Shown: positions 23,576-34,343 of the stretch, one piece after another
Layout of the letters: each line of letters begins with the position of its first letter
Position numbering within the stretch: the stretch's first letter is position 1
Source: Letharia columbiana
Taxonomy: Eukaryota > Ascomycota > Lecanoromycetes > Lecanorales > Parmeliaceae
Length of the DNA stretch: 64,000 nucleotides
Assembly (NCBI RefSeq): GCF_014066305.1
Contig: NW_023501059.1
Coordinates: 372,001-436,000 of the forward strand
Direction: 5' to 3'
Position numbers and translations under genes: made by a program
Notes under the pieces: model-generated
Database searches by the model: none
The model's input: only the letters and a program-made list of their open reading frames with translations
What the model was told of the DNA's origin: nothing

Positions 23576-26086
23576 AAAAGACTTATATATTTTAATAACT
23601 TTTTAATTTTAGTTATTTCTTAATAATAGCGATATATTTCTAATCTATCGCGATATCTTCGATAAATATAATAAATCTTAAAAACTTAACTTATTTAATA
23701 TAGAATTAATACTTCTTTAGATTAATATATAGTTAAAATTAATATAAACGCTTAAGTACTTACTTAATATATCGCTAATACTTCGCTAGATTAATACTAT
23801 AAATTAGAATATTATTTAAATATATTATATACGTTATATTTATTAAATCTATAAAAGCTCTATTAATATATATTTAAAAAGTTATTAATATATTAGCGAG
23901 CTTAAAAGATATAATTAAATATTCGAAGTAATCGTAGCAACTGCGGAACGCTATTTTTTACTTATCGTCTTTTTTAATTCGAATTCGATAATAGATATCT
24001 TTAAGATTTAGCTTTATTAAAGACTTTAAACTCGTATAAGCGATTTAGAGTCTCGATAATTAGAGGTAATAAATATCGATTTTTAATAGTTATCGCGTTT
24101 AGATTCTAATAATTAATATAAAAATAAAGCCCCTTATTCTTTTTAAAAATGAAAAGAATTAATACTTCGACTAAGAAAGTCGAGTAACGAATTTAATTTT
24201 TCTAAAGGGAATTCTTTAGATAGCGCCGTAGCTTCGCTAACTTCGTTTAAGATAGATTATATAAGAGATTATATAGCGGCTTTTTATCGCTCTTAATCTT
24301 AATAATATAATCCCTCTACTTAAGCGTAAGTAAGATTTCTACTTTTTTATTAGAAAAAACGTCGTTAAACTCTAGTAACTTCTAAGAGAACTTTAAATTA
24401 TATCTATTTTCTAATTCGCTATACGCTATTATAGTATATACGATTATAAATATATTTAACTTCTATTTAATAGTTCGAGTAAATTTAATTAATTCTTTAA
24501 TCTATAATTTACTAGCGTTAATCTTAAATCGCTATTACTTTATCGTTAAATTTAGTAATACTTATAATTAACTTAGCTCGAGTATATTTAATACGATATT
24601 AAGATCTTTTTAATTAACGATATAGAAGAGTATATTATACTTTTTACTTTAATCTTAGCTATCTATTAATTAATAATTTAGCTAATACGCGCTATAGTAA
24701 TATATACTTTAGTCGCTTAGCGCTTTCGATTATAATAAGATAGCGTCGTAAGATTTTAAGTTTTATTAAACTATAAAGTATAAACTTTTATGAAATTAAA
24801 TTAATATACGCTTTAGTATCGAGTAGAGTAATAAGTTACCTCTATTTATTCTAAAGCTTTATTTACTCCTTTATAAAAATAGAAGAAATTATCTCTATTA
24901 ATTATTATTCTTATCTCGCTTCTAAGGTGATTACGAGGCCGAATCTTTTTTTATTAATATTACGTCGATATAGGCTATAGATAATTTATCGAGATTTAAA
25001 TATTTAGATATTTAATAACTCTATTTTTTATAATAAAAATAACTATTCTTCTTATAGTTAGAATTAAAGAATTTAACTTTACGCTTTACGCTATCGTCTT
25101 AAGTATATACTACGTAAGCGCCGCCGTTTAGAATTAATTTAGACTTCGAAATTCGATTCTTTAAAGACTTATCCTTAGCGAACCCTTTTAAAGACTTCGA
25201 ATAGAAATCGCCGTTAAAGCGTACGCGTTTTAAAATCTTTTTCTATATAATAACCTAGATAAGAATTTTTTTCTATTATTTCGATATACTATTAATACTT
25301 AGAATCTTATTCTTAAGCTCTAATTTAAGCTTAGCTAAAAAGAAATTAACTTAATACTTCTTAGAAAATAGGATTATATAAGCCTTTAGCTTCTTTAGAT
25401 AAATCTTAAAAATAGATATCTTCTAATCGAAGTGTTATTTAATCTTCTTTTACTTTTCATATATAAGAAGATAACGATTTATTAAATTCGCTATTAAATT
25501 AAGTAGAAACTACTTAAAGAATTTAAAAGTTATATCTTCTAGATTATAAGCTTAGTAATATCTATACTATTAAATATTAGAGTTATCTTCTAAGAATTAT
25601 ATATAATAAATAATTCTTAATTAGTTAATAGTAAAATACTTAAAACTTATAAGAAACTTAATTTCGACTTCGCGGAATTAATATAAATACTCTTCTTTAT
25701 TAATACTCTTATAAGAATATATTCTTTTAAGACGAAGTATTTTCGCTTTAATTAATATATCTATTAGAGGCGCGATAGTAATCGACGTAGATAGACTCTC
25801 GCTAGTTATAGACGATAAGCTAGCGTTATAAAGCTCGCGATTATAAATCTCTAATATAGTTAATTTATATTCTTATTTTAGACGACGATTTTCGACCCTA
25901 GCGATTATAAGACGTTCTTTCACAGTAAGATTATTTATTAATAAGAAATTCTCGAACTTATTATCGACGCTATAGCGACTCTCGATATTATTTTTATTTT
26001 CTACTATATAATTTAAAAGTAATTTTAATATCGTAATAATAATAAGTCTTTTTCTTTAAAAGATAGAGAGATTAGAATTATAAAGA

Positions 26087-26355
26087 TATAGTTTATTAGC
26101 GATTAGCTAGCGAATATAGACTATAAAAGATATAATATTATTATAGAATTTAATAGTATATTTAATAGTAGAATTAATCTCTAAGAAATATTAAAACTTC
26201 GAGATATACGAAGTAGATTTATATTCGCTAAGTTTTTAGAAATATACGAGATACGTTATTAAAATTAAATTCTAAAAGAAATTCTAACGTAGTATATGCG
26301 ATATCGGCGCCTTAACGTAAGTAGCGTTAAGACCTATAACGTATTAGATCTAATA
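26087..26355 (-). repeat. LTR of gypsy element (5' LTR on minus strand)
   Basis: Partner of 18432-18698. It keeps slightly more CG-containing words (GATATCGGCGCC) than the other copy. Confidence 0.8.
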
Positions 26356-26886
26356 AATACTTAACTAAAATCTAAGTTATTATTCTCGATATAATAGCTT
26401 ATAAAGCGATTAATATACTTTTAAAAGAGAAGAGAAAGAGAGAAAAGTTAAAGCTTACGAAGGCGGAGGAGATAACTAATATATTTACGAATATAAGAAT
26501 TATAAGTAAAAGTAATAATTAAAAGAGTTATAAGATATATAATAAGATATATAGATTAATATATTATATCGAGTATTCGAAATTAACTTTAGAGTAATAT
26601 TATGAGATAATAAGAGATACGAAGTAAAAGCGTATTAAGAACGAGATTACTATAGCGATTACGTTTTTTTTTTAAATACTAGACGATATAAAGTCTAGAG
26701 ACTTATAAATACTAGACGATATAAATATTAGAACGATATAGAGCTTAAAGAGCTTGCGAATACTAGACGATGTAAATATTAGAACGATATAAGATCTAAA
26801 GAGCCTATAACGCTATAGAGGCGATAAGATATTTATATAGTTATATATTTTTTATTAATAAGCTAATACGCTTAGCTATAGAGACG

Positions 26887-27606
26887 TATTAAAATTATTA
26901 AAATTCTTAGTCCTTAAGCTTCTCAGCCTTCTTAGTCATCTTATTAAATTAGTTATCTAAATTTATTCTATATATAAAATCTTATTCTAAAGTACTCATC
27001 TGCAAATCTAAAAAGTTTCTATAAAATTTAAAATTGCTAATCGCGCGTATATCGCGGAAATTATAAAATCCGTCGAATTAGTAAATCTAATTAGAATCTA
27101 TTTAAATTCCGTCGATTTAATAACTATCTTAATCTTTTTTATTAGTTCTATTAATTTAATAGTAATACGTATAAAAAAAGAAAAGTTCTAATAATCGATA
27201 TTATAATAATAAGATTTTATAATAATAAGTATTAACGCTAACTTAAATTTAACTATAAAATTAGACGATTTAATAAAATTAGTCGCGTAGATAATACTTT
27301 AATATAGCGTATAATAATACGTATATTAATAATAATATATATTAATATTATATATATATAGAATAGTATTTAAAGTATATTAGAGTATATTATATAAAAA
27401 TTTTAAAGTTATTAAAAATTTTTAAAGTTATTAAACTAATAGAATTAGCGAAAAGAATTTAAATATAGATAAAGTTTACTAAATAGACTAAATCGTATTA
27501 AATCGTACTTATAATATAAACTCGACGAAAATCGTATAAAAATTCACTTTTTAGATTTATAAATGCTTTTAAAGTAATTAATTTATTCTTCTTAAATATT
27601 TTAATA
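26887..27606. repeat. LTR of outer element (right, split by TIR element)
   Basis: After removing 26997-27565 the copy is 151 bp, two bases longer than the left LTR. That fits a 2-bp target duplication made by the TIR element. Confidence 0.75.
26997..27565 (+). mobile_element. TIR element (MITE) copy 1, 569 bp
   Basis: The left end CATCTGCAAATCTAAAAAGT matches the reverse complement of the right end (CATTTATAAATCTAAAAAGT). The interior is RIP-mutated and shared with copies at 28171-30841 and 34344-34970. It lies in the right LTR of the outer element, duplicating about 2 bp (CT). It codes for nothing and would depend on a transposase elsewhere; the other two copies are flanked by TA, pointing to the Tc1/mariner group. 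Confidence 0.8.
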
Positions 27607-27974
27607 GACTTAACGCGCTTAACTCTCGAATATAGAAGTTATATTTATTTCGACGATATTAATTAAATTCTTCTAAGAATATCGTCTTACTTCTTATTAG
27701 TTTATTTAATAGTTTATTATTCTATCGCGTAGTCTCTAATAGCTATCTTAACTATCGATATTATTCTTATCTATATAACTAATAATTAAATTATTTCGTT
27801 AGTATTTATCTTTACTCTTTTATTATAGATTACTCGCTCTCGCTAGCTAATAACCTTTTTCGTCTTCTTATCCGCTTATTTATTATCGTCGATATCGATA
27901 TACGTTAAAATCTAGTATAATTCTATTACTATTTCGAGATATCTTAGCGAATTAATAATCTATATTATCTATAT

Positions 27975-28127
27975 TACTCGTATTATTTAAAAGTAAGTTA
28001 TCTCGCTTAATAGCGCCGAAAGAGTTAACTAATTAAACTACGATTTTCGCGAAAAACTAAGTAGTTTAATTAATTAACTCTCTTAGCGCTATTAAGTAAG
28101 ATAACTTACTTCTAAATAATACGAGTA
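27975..28127. repeat. Fold-back element, near-perfect ~68-bp arms
   Basis: The arm starting TACTCGTATTATTTAAAAGT returns as its reverse complement ending ACTTCTAAATAATACGAGTA, with only a few mismatches. A loop of about 20 bases contains TTTTCGCGAAAA. Such a structure fits a small fold-back or MITE element. The loss of CA and TG shows that it too was mutated by RIP. Confidence 0.8.
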
Positions 28128-28767
28128 TATAAATCTATCTTAAGTACTTACTCGAGTCTTCGATAGTCTATATCTACAAATCTGAAAAGTTTCTACAAAA
28201 TTTGAAATTGCTAATCGCGCGTTTATCGCGAAAATTATAAAATTCGTCGAATTAGTAAATCTGATTAGAATCTATCTAAATTCCGCCGATTTAATAACTA
28301 TCTTAATCTTTTCTATTAGTTCTATTAATTTAGTAGTAATATATAAGTAAAGGCCCATGAATTAAATTCATGGAGTTGAATTTTTCTAAGTCAAATGGAG
28401 TTGGATTTTTCCAAGTCAAATGGAATTTTAGCCCTAGCCCTAAGTCAAATCGAACTCTAATCGCTTGCTGTGCGTTTTTGACCTACTTCCACCACTACGA
28501 AATTGATTTAATCTATGTAGTATACAGGTATATATATGCGGAGAGAGGCGCGCTAAGGCCTAATTAGGAAGGTATAATAATTGCCTTAAAAAAAAGAGAA
28601 AGGCCATATCCTTATGGTAAGAAGTATCGAAATATCGGAAAGAAATGGAGACAACGTGCCAATTAGTGGTGTGAATCCTATAATATCTCCTGCCGCAGTG
28701 AAATTTTTCGAATAATGAAATAGCTGTAGACATCGGACGGTTTTAATTCGTCCAAATATGCATCGTT

Positions 28768-29600
28768 TCGGAGTGATGATTTGATGTGGAACCGTGGAGA
28801 GCATATGACGTGGGATCTTGGAGAGCTGAGCCGTGTTCTTGGTGCTGGGGGCCTTGTTGCCGCTTGGTTTCTCCGCAGTGTTCTCCGCATTTGCCTGTTG
28901 TAGTTCCTCCTCTTACTCCTTAATGTAGTGGGGATGACAGGCTAAGTTGCAGTGGTGTTCTCCGCTTACTAAGTGATAATTTGATGTGGAACCGTGGAGA
29001 GCATATGACGTGGGATCTTGGAGAGCTGAGCTGTGTTCTTGGTGCTGGGGGCCTTGTTGCCGCTTGGTTTCTCCGCAGTGTTCTCCATAGTGTTCTCCGC
29101 AGTGTTCTCCGCATTTGCCTGTTGTAGTTCCTCCTCTTACTCCTTAATGTAGTGGGGATGATAGGCTAAGTTGCAGTGGTGTTCTCCGCTTACTGAGTGA
29201 TGATTTGATGTGGAATCGTGGAGAGTATATGACGTGGGATCTTGGAGAGCTGAGCCGTGTTCTTGGTGCTGGGGGCCTTGTTGCCGCTTGGTTTCTCCGC
29301 AGTGTTCTCCGCATTTACCTGTTGTAGTTCCTCCTCTTACTTCTTAATGCAGTGGGGATGATAGGCTAAGTTGCAGTAGTGTTCTCCGCTTGCTGAGTGA
29401 TGATTTGATATGGAACCGTGGAGAGCATATGACGTGGGATCTTGGAGAGCTGAGCCGTGTTCTTGGTGCTGGGGGCCTTGTTGCCGCTTGGTTTCTCCGT
29501 AGTGTTCTCCGCATTCGCATTGGTGTGAGACCGTGGAGAGTAGGCCTGTTGTATCACTGCTGCTGATGACTGTCTCCGCAGTGTTCTCCGCATTCGCCTG
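28768..29600 (+). repeat. Minisatellite in element B copy 1 (~200-225 bp, four units)
   Basis: Each unit contains GATTTGATGTGGAACCGTGG, then GACGTGGGATCTTGGAGAGC, GGTTTCTCCGCAGTGTTCTC and CCTGTTGTAGTTCCTCCTCT. Units start at about 28768, 28973, 29198 and 29397. The last is shortened. Minus-strand open frames of 60-75 codons across it repeat the same peptide and are a by-product of the repeat. Confidence 0.85.
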
Positions 29601-29654
29601 TTGTAGATCCTCCTCTTGTTTAACTGAGTGCGAGGGTACCGAGGGTAAATGTGT

Positions 29655-29745
29655 TCATATTGGTGGAATTGGTAGAATTGGTAGAATTGGTAGAATTAAT
29701 AGAATTGATAGAATTGGTAGAATTGGTAGAATAGTGAAAGAAGAA
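29655..29745 (+). repeat. GGTAGAATT 9-bp microsatellite
   Basis: About nine units of (G/A)GTAGAATT-type 9-mers, some TGATAGAATT or TAATAGAATT. A shorter run of the same unit recurs at about 30035-30075, and RIP-changed forms lie at 31500-31560 and 31875-31905 in element B copy 2. Confidence 0.8.
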
Positions 29746-30841
29746 TGGTTACACAAATAGGTGGAAGGATTATTATCCGATCCCGGACGCGTTTGGTGTG
29801 ACTACAATATTTGAATATTAGTTTAACCCACCTACCGCTGGCTTAAGAAGGGGAGGACGTATCCGTTCGGGCTCTTTTTGAGGGCTTTCCAACGCGTTTA
29901 TGAGCAGTAGTAGGTAGCTGTTAAGCTCGCTTGCGGCCTCGATTGCCAGCAGTAGCGGATTCGCCGAGGGGTGGCCTAGGGGCGTCAGTAAGGGGCTCTA
30001 ATTGGGCGAGGGGTACCGAAGACGATTGTGTTCATATTGGTGGAATTGGTAGAATTAATAGAATTGATAGAATGGTGGAAGAAGAATAACAAACAGGTGG
30101 AAGGATTATTATCCGATCCCGGACGCGTCTGGTGTGACTACCATGACTACCATATTTGAATATCCATTTAATCCACCAATAGTAGGCCAAACTTCATAAT
30201 TTTTACAGCGTTAGAAAGCGCAAAGCGAGCTCTACAATTTGAGGAATTATGAAGTAACTATATGTATCGCAAGCTGAGTACTTCAAAGTGTAAAACTTCT
30301 ACATACAAATTTTTGATGAGGGAGCTCGGGAGGGCTACCGGGCTGACTCAGCCGGTCTAACCAAAGAGCGTAGCGAACCCGAATTGATAATTGGCTGCAC
30401 ATACAAATTCAAGGTTTTCAAGCTCAGCCCTACCTTATTCTTTTATATATACTGATATAAAAAAAGAAAAGTTCTAATAATCGACGTTACGACGATAAGA
30501 TTTTACGATAACGAGTATTAACGCTAACTTAAATTTAACTATAGAATTAAACGATTTAATAAAATTAATCGCGTAAGTAATACTCTAATATAGCGTATAA
30601 TAATACGTATATTAATAATAATATATATTAATACTATATATATATAGAATAGTACTTAAAGTATATTAGAGTATATTACGTAAAAATTTTAAAGTTATTA
30701 AAAATTTTTTAAAGTTACTAAACTAATAAAACTAGTAAAAAGAATTAAATATAGATAAAGTTTACTTAATAGATTAAATCGTACTTATAATACGAACTCG
30801 GCGAAAATCGTATAAAAATTTACTTTTCAGATTTGTAGATA

Positions 30842-31130
30842 TAAATCGATATTTAATTATTCGTATTTACTATAATTTTACTAAGTTATAACCTTATTTA
30901 GTATATAACTATTATCGTTAGAGCTTAAAGAATATTATATAGCTTTATCGAGTATATTATATATTAGTCGCTTAAGTCTAAATAGATATTAAAAATAAAA
31001 TTAATATCTAATAATATAGTTAATACTCTTATCTTTTTATTAATCTCGCTATTATCTATATATATTATTATATATTTCTTATTAATTAATCTTTTAGCTA
31101 GTTCTTTAGCGACTTTCTTAGTCTTATAAA
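30842..31130. other. RIP-mutated spacer, nothing recognisable
   Basis: TA-rich sequence without repeats matched elsewhere in the window; host DNA between the TIR element and element B copy 2. Confidence 0.4.
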
Positions 31131-33696
31131 TTAGTATATATAATAGAATAAGATAGAACTAAATTAGAAAACCTTGAATTTATATATATAGTTAATTATT
31201 AATTCGTTAGATCTACGCTTTTTAATTAGATACCACGAGTAAATAAATTAGCGTTCGCAATTATTAAAAATCTATAAAAATCTATATATAGAAGTCTTCC
31301 CCTCTGAAATAACCAGCTTTCTACGAATGCTATTACTTTATAATTTCGTAAATTATAGAGCTTAATATACGCTTTCTAACGCTATAAAAATAATAAAGTT
31401 TAGTCTACTATTAGTAAATTAAACTAATATTTAAATATTATAGTTATATTAAACGCGTTCGAAATCGAATAATAATCCTTTTATCTATTTATATAATTAT
31501 TATTCTTTTATTATTCTATTAATTCTATTAATTCTATTAATTCTATTAATTTCATTAATATAAATATAATCGTCTTCGATACCCCTCGCCCAATTAGAGC
31601 TCCTTACTGACGCCTCTAGATCATCCCTCGACGAATTCGCTACTACTAGCAATCGAGGCCGTAAGCGAGTTCAACAGCTACCTACTACTACTTATAAACG
31701 CGTCGAAAAACTCTTAAAAAGAGCTTAAACGGATACGTCCTCCTCTATATACTTCTTTCAAGCTAGCGGTAGGTGGATTAAACTAATATTTAAATATTAT
31801 AGTTATATCAAACGCGTTCGGAATCGAATAATAATCCTTTCACCTATTTATATAATTATTCTTCTTTTACTATTCTACTAATTCTACCAATTCTATCAAT
31901 ATAAACACATTTACTCTCGATACCCTCGCACTTAGTTAAATAAGAGAAGGATCTACAACAGGCGAATATGGAGAATACTACGGAGAATATTATGGAGACA
32001 GTCATCAGCAGCAGTAACACAATAGGCCTACTCTCTACGATCTTACATCAATCCACTTAGCCAGTGCGAGAGAAGTCACTATAGCAGGCGAATACGGAGA
32101 ACATTGCGGAGAAATCAAGCGACAACAAGGCCCCCAGCACCAAGAACAGGCTCAGCTCTCCAAGATCCCACGTTATATCAGTCATCCACTCAGTCAGCCA
32201 CTCAGCTAGCCACTCAGTCTGATACTCTCTCTACAAGAGGAGGAGCAAGAGAAGGAACTACAACAGGCAAATGCGGAGAACACTGCGGAGAAACCAAGCG
32301 GCAATAAGGCCACCATCGTCAAGAACACGGCTCAGCTCTCCAAGATCCCACGTCATATCAGTCATCCACTCAGTCAGCCACTCAGCTAGCCACTCAGTCT
32401 AATACTCTATAAGAGAAGGAGTAAGAGGAGGAACTACAACAGGCAAATGCGGAGAACACTGCGGAGAAACCAAGCGGCAACAAGGCCACCATCGTCAAGA
32501 ACACGGCTCAACTCTCCAAGATCCCACGTCATATCAGTCATCCACTCAGTCAGCCACTCAGCTAGCCACTCAGTCTGATACTCTACAAGAGGAGGAGCAA
32601 GAGAAGGAACTACAACAGGCAAATGCGGAGAACACTGCGGAGAAACCAAGCGGCAACAAGGCCACCATCGTCAAGAACACGGCTCAGCTCTCCAAGATCC
32701 CACGTCATATCAGTCATCCACTCAGTCAGCCACTCAGCTAGCCACTCAGTCTAATACTCTATAAGAGGAGGAGTAAGAGGAGGAACTACAACAGGCAAAT
32801 GCGGAGAACACTGCGGAGAAACCAAGCGGCAACAAGGCCACCATCGTCAAGAACACGGCTCAGCTCTCCAAGATCCCACGTCATATCAGTCATCCACTTA
32901 GTCAGCCACTCAGCTAGCCACTCAGTCTGATACTCTATAAGAAGAGGAGCAAGAGAAGGAACTACAACAGGCAAATGCGGAGAACACTGCGGAGAAACCA
33001 AGCGGCAACAAGGCTACCATCGTCAAAAACACAGCTCAGCTCTCCAAGATCCCACGTCATATACTCTCCACGGTTCCACATCAAATCATCACTCAGCAAG
33101 CGGAGAACACCACTGCAACTTGGCCTATTATCCCCACTGCATTAAGAAGCAAGAGGAGGAACTACAATAACGTCACAAGAGGAGGATCTACTGCGACGAT
33201 CATAGTCAATTAGACCTCTATAGGAGAAACATCGAACGATACATATTTAGACGAATTGAAACCATCCGATATCTTACTCTAACAGCTATTTTATTATTCG
33301 AAAGATTTCACTACGGCAGGAGATAATATGGGATTCACACCACTAATTAGTATATTATCTCTATTTCTTTCCAATATTTCGATACTTCTTACCATAAGAA
33401 CATGACCTTTCTCTATTTTTTATAGGCAATTATTACGGATCAATCCTCTACACTTAATATACCTTTCTAATTAGGCCTTAGCGCGCCTCTCTTCACACAT
33501 ATATACCTATATACTATATAAATTAAATCAATTTTATAGTGATAAAAGTAGGTTAAAAACGCACAGTAAGCGATTAGAGTTCGATTTAACTTAGGGCTAG
33601 GGCTAAAATTCGATTTAACTTAGAAAAATCCAACTTCATTTAACTTAGAAAAATGAAAAATCCAACTCCATGAATTTAATTCATAGGCCTTTACTT
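31131..33696 (-). mobile_element. Element B copy 2 (2.6 kb, inverted)
   Basis: It is the reverse complement of 28346-30454 at both ends: TTAGTATATATAATAGAATA on the left, and CCATGAATTTAATTCATAGG followed by CCTTTACTT on the right. The left third (31131-31900) is strongly RIP-mutated and the middle and right mostly are not. Its minisatellite has a different, shorter unit and more copies than in copy 1, which makes the element longer. The two copies form a 5-kb inverted arrangement around a short spacer. Confidence 0.7.
32080..33060 (-). repeat. Minisatellite in element B copy 2 (176-180 bp, six units)
   Basis: CTCAGCTCTCCAAGATCCCA starts units at about 32151, 32331, 32507, 32683, 32859 and 33035; the last four spacings are exactly 176. 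Within each unit GCCACTCAG-type 12-mers form a sub-repeat. Units are nearly identical, so the array is young. 176 is not a multiple of three, so no repeat protein is encoded. Confidence 0.88.
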
Positions 33697-34343
33697 GTTA
33701 TTGTTTTAAAAGACTCTTAGTTAAGAGCGACGCTGAAAGGGCGTAATTTCTTAATCTTATTGATGTCGTCGTATCATTCTTCGAATCTATTAATATATCG
33801 CTTCAATAGACTTAGTTTTCTATTCTTCTTAGATTTTCTTTTAAACTTCTATCGCTCGAATTATAGCTTAATAATCTCGCTATATACTAGACTAATAGCG
33901 ATTTATAAGATAGCTTTCGAGGTAATTTTATTTAGCTATTATTTAATTAATAAGAGATATACTTCTATATCGAGTACTGAAATAAATATAATCTTAAATA
34001 CTTTAATTATCTTTCTCTCTATCTAAGATTAAATTCTTTATAGCGATACGAGATAAGTTTTATTATAGTCGATAGTATCTTCGGGCTAGTATTATATTAA
34101 ATAGTAGTATATTATTTATAAGATAATTACTATCTAATAGAGCTATCTCATACTCTTATAATTATTACCTTACATCGATTCGATAATTCCTCGTCAGTAC
34201 ACCGATGCTTTTAATAGTCTTAGATCGAATCTCCTTATTATAGTAGTTTTATAGAAGTTTAAAGTCGATTTCGACTTCTAGATAGCGAATAAATCGTCTC
34301 GCCTTAATGTATTATCTCTCGTTAAGTTATAGAAAATAGTCTA
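33697..34343. other. RIP-mutated remnant, no recognisable gene
   Basis: AT-rich DNA with an 88-codon open frame (33760-34026) rich in Leu, Ile and Tyr. That bias is what RIP does to any coding or non-coding DNA, so I do not call a gene. Confidence 0.4.

Larger units (their letters stand above)
18432..26355 (-). mobile_element. RIP-inactivated Ty3/gypsy retrotransposon
   Basis: Direct repeats of about 268 bp (18432-18698 and 26087-26355) bound 7.4 kb. On the minus strand AAAAGAGAAGGTAAT stands directly before the left repeat, which then begins TATTAGGCC; this is a polypurine tract followed by an LTR whose TG was changed to TA. The strand agrees with reverse-transcriptase/RNase H residues read on the minus strand at 23461-23575. 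Without the 793-bp element inside it, the length (about 7.1 kb) suits a full gypsy element. All frames are filled with stops. No clean target duplication is visible (AAGAG on the left, AATAC on the right), perhaps because of mutation. Confidence 0.8.
17630..27606. mobile_element. Outer LTR element carrying nested insertions
   Basis: Direct repeats at 17630-17778 and 26887-27606 share AATTATTAAAATTCTTAG, CATCTTATTAAATTAG and CTAAATTTATTCTATATATA. The right copy is split by a 569-bp TIR element. A 5-bp duplication GACTT lies exactly outside both ends (17625-17629 and 27607-27611). The LTR ends now read TA...TA, as expected if TG...CA was hit by RIP. Only about 1.2 kb of its own interior remains around the nested gypsy element (17779-18431 and 26356-26886), and I see no protein motif in it. 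It was either small or lost its middle. The strand is not determined. Confidence 0.75.
28346..30454 (+). mobile_element. Element B copy 1 (2.1 kb, non-autonomous)
   Basis: One end begins AGTAAAGGCCCATGAATT, containing a palindrome (CCATGAATT then AATTCATGG). The other ends TATATATACTGA. Both ends recur in the inverted copy at 31131-33696, which defines the unit. Between them lie a unique part, a ~205-bp minisatellite and a GGTAGAATT microsatellite. No polymerase or transposase frame is seen. Read on the minus strand it starts TCAGTATATATAA and ends just after a palindrome, which recalls a Helitron, but the canonical CTRR end is lacking. The class is therefore open. It carries little RIP although it sits inside a RIP-mutated TIR element. 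Confidence 0.7.
28171..30841 (+). mobile_element. TIR element copy 2, split by a nested element
   Basis: The left end TATCTACAAATCTGAAAAGT at 28171 and the right end TTTTCAGATTTGTAGATA at 30841 are inverted, with TA on both outer sides (28169-28170 and 30842-30843). Its left 175 bp (28171-28345) and right 387 bp (30455-30841) align with copy 1. The rest is a 2.1-kb insertion. The TIR halves are RIP-mutated but the insertion is not. Confidence 0.8.

Noticed and set aside
28346..30454. Classical Helitron call for element B
   Set aside because: TC start and palindrome are present, but the CTRR end and a clear A/T target are not, so I left the class open.
28586..33001. Repeated short open frames (for example 71 codons ending in LRICLL) in element B
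   Set aside because: They are the translation of minisatellite units whose period is not a multiple of three; no conservation beyond the DNA repeat.
33760..34026. 88-codon open frame in the AT-rich block
   Set aside because: Leu/Ile/Tyr-rich composition is expected from RIP-mutated DNA; no motif.
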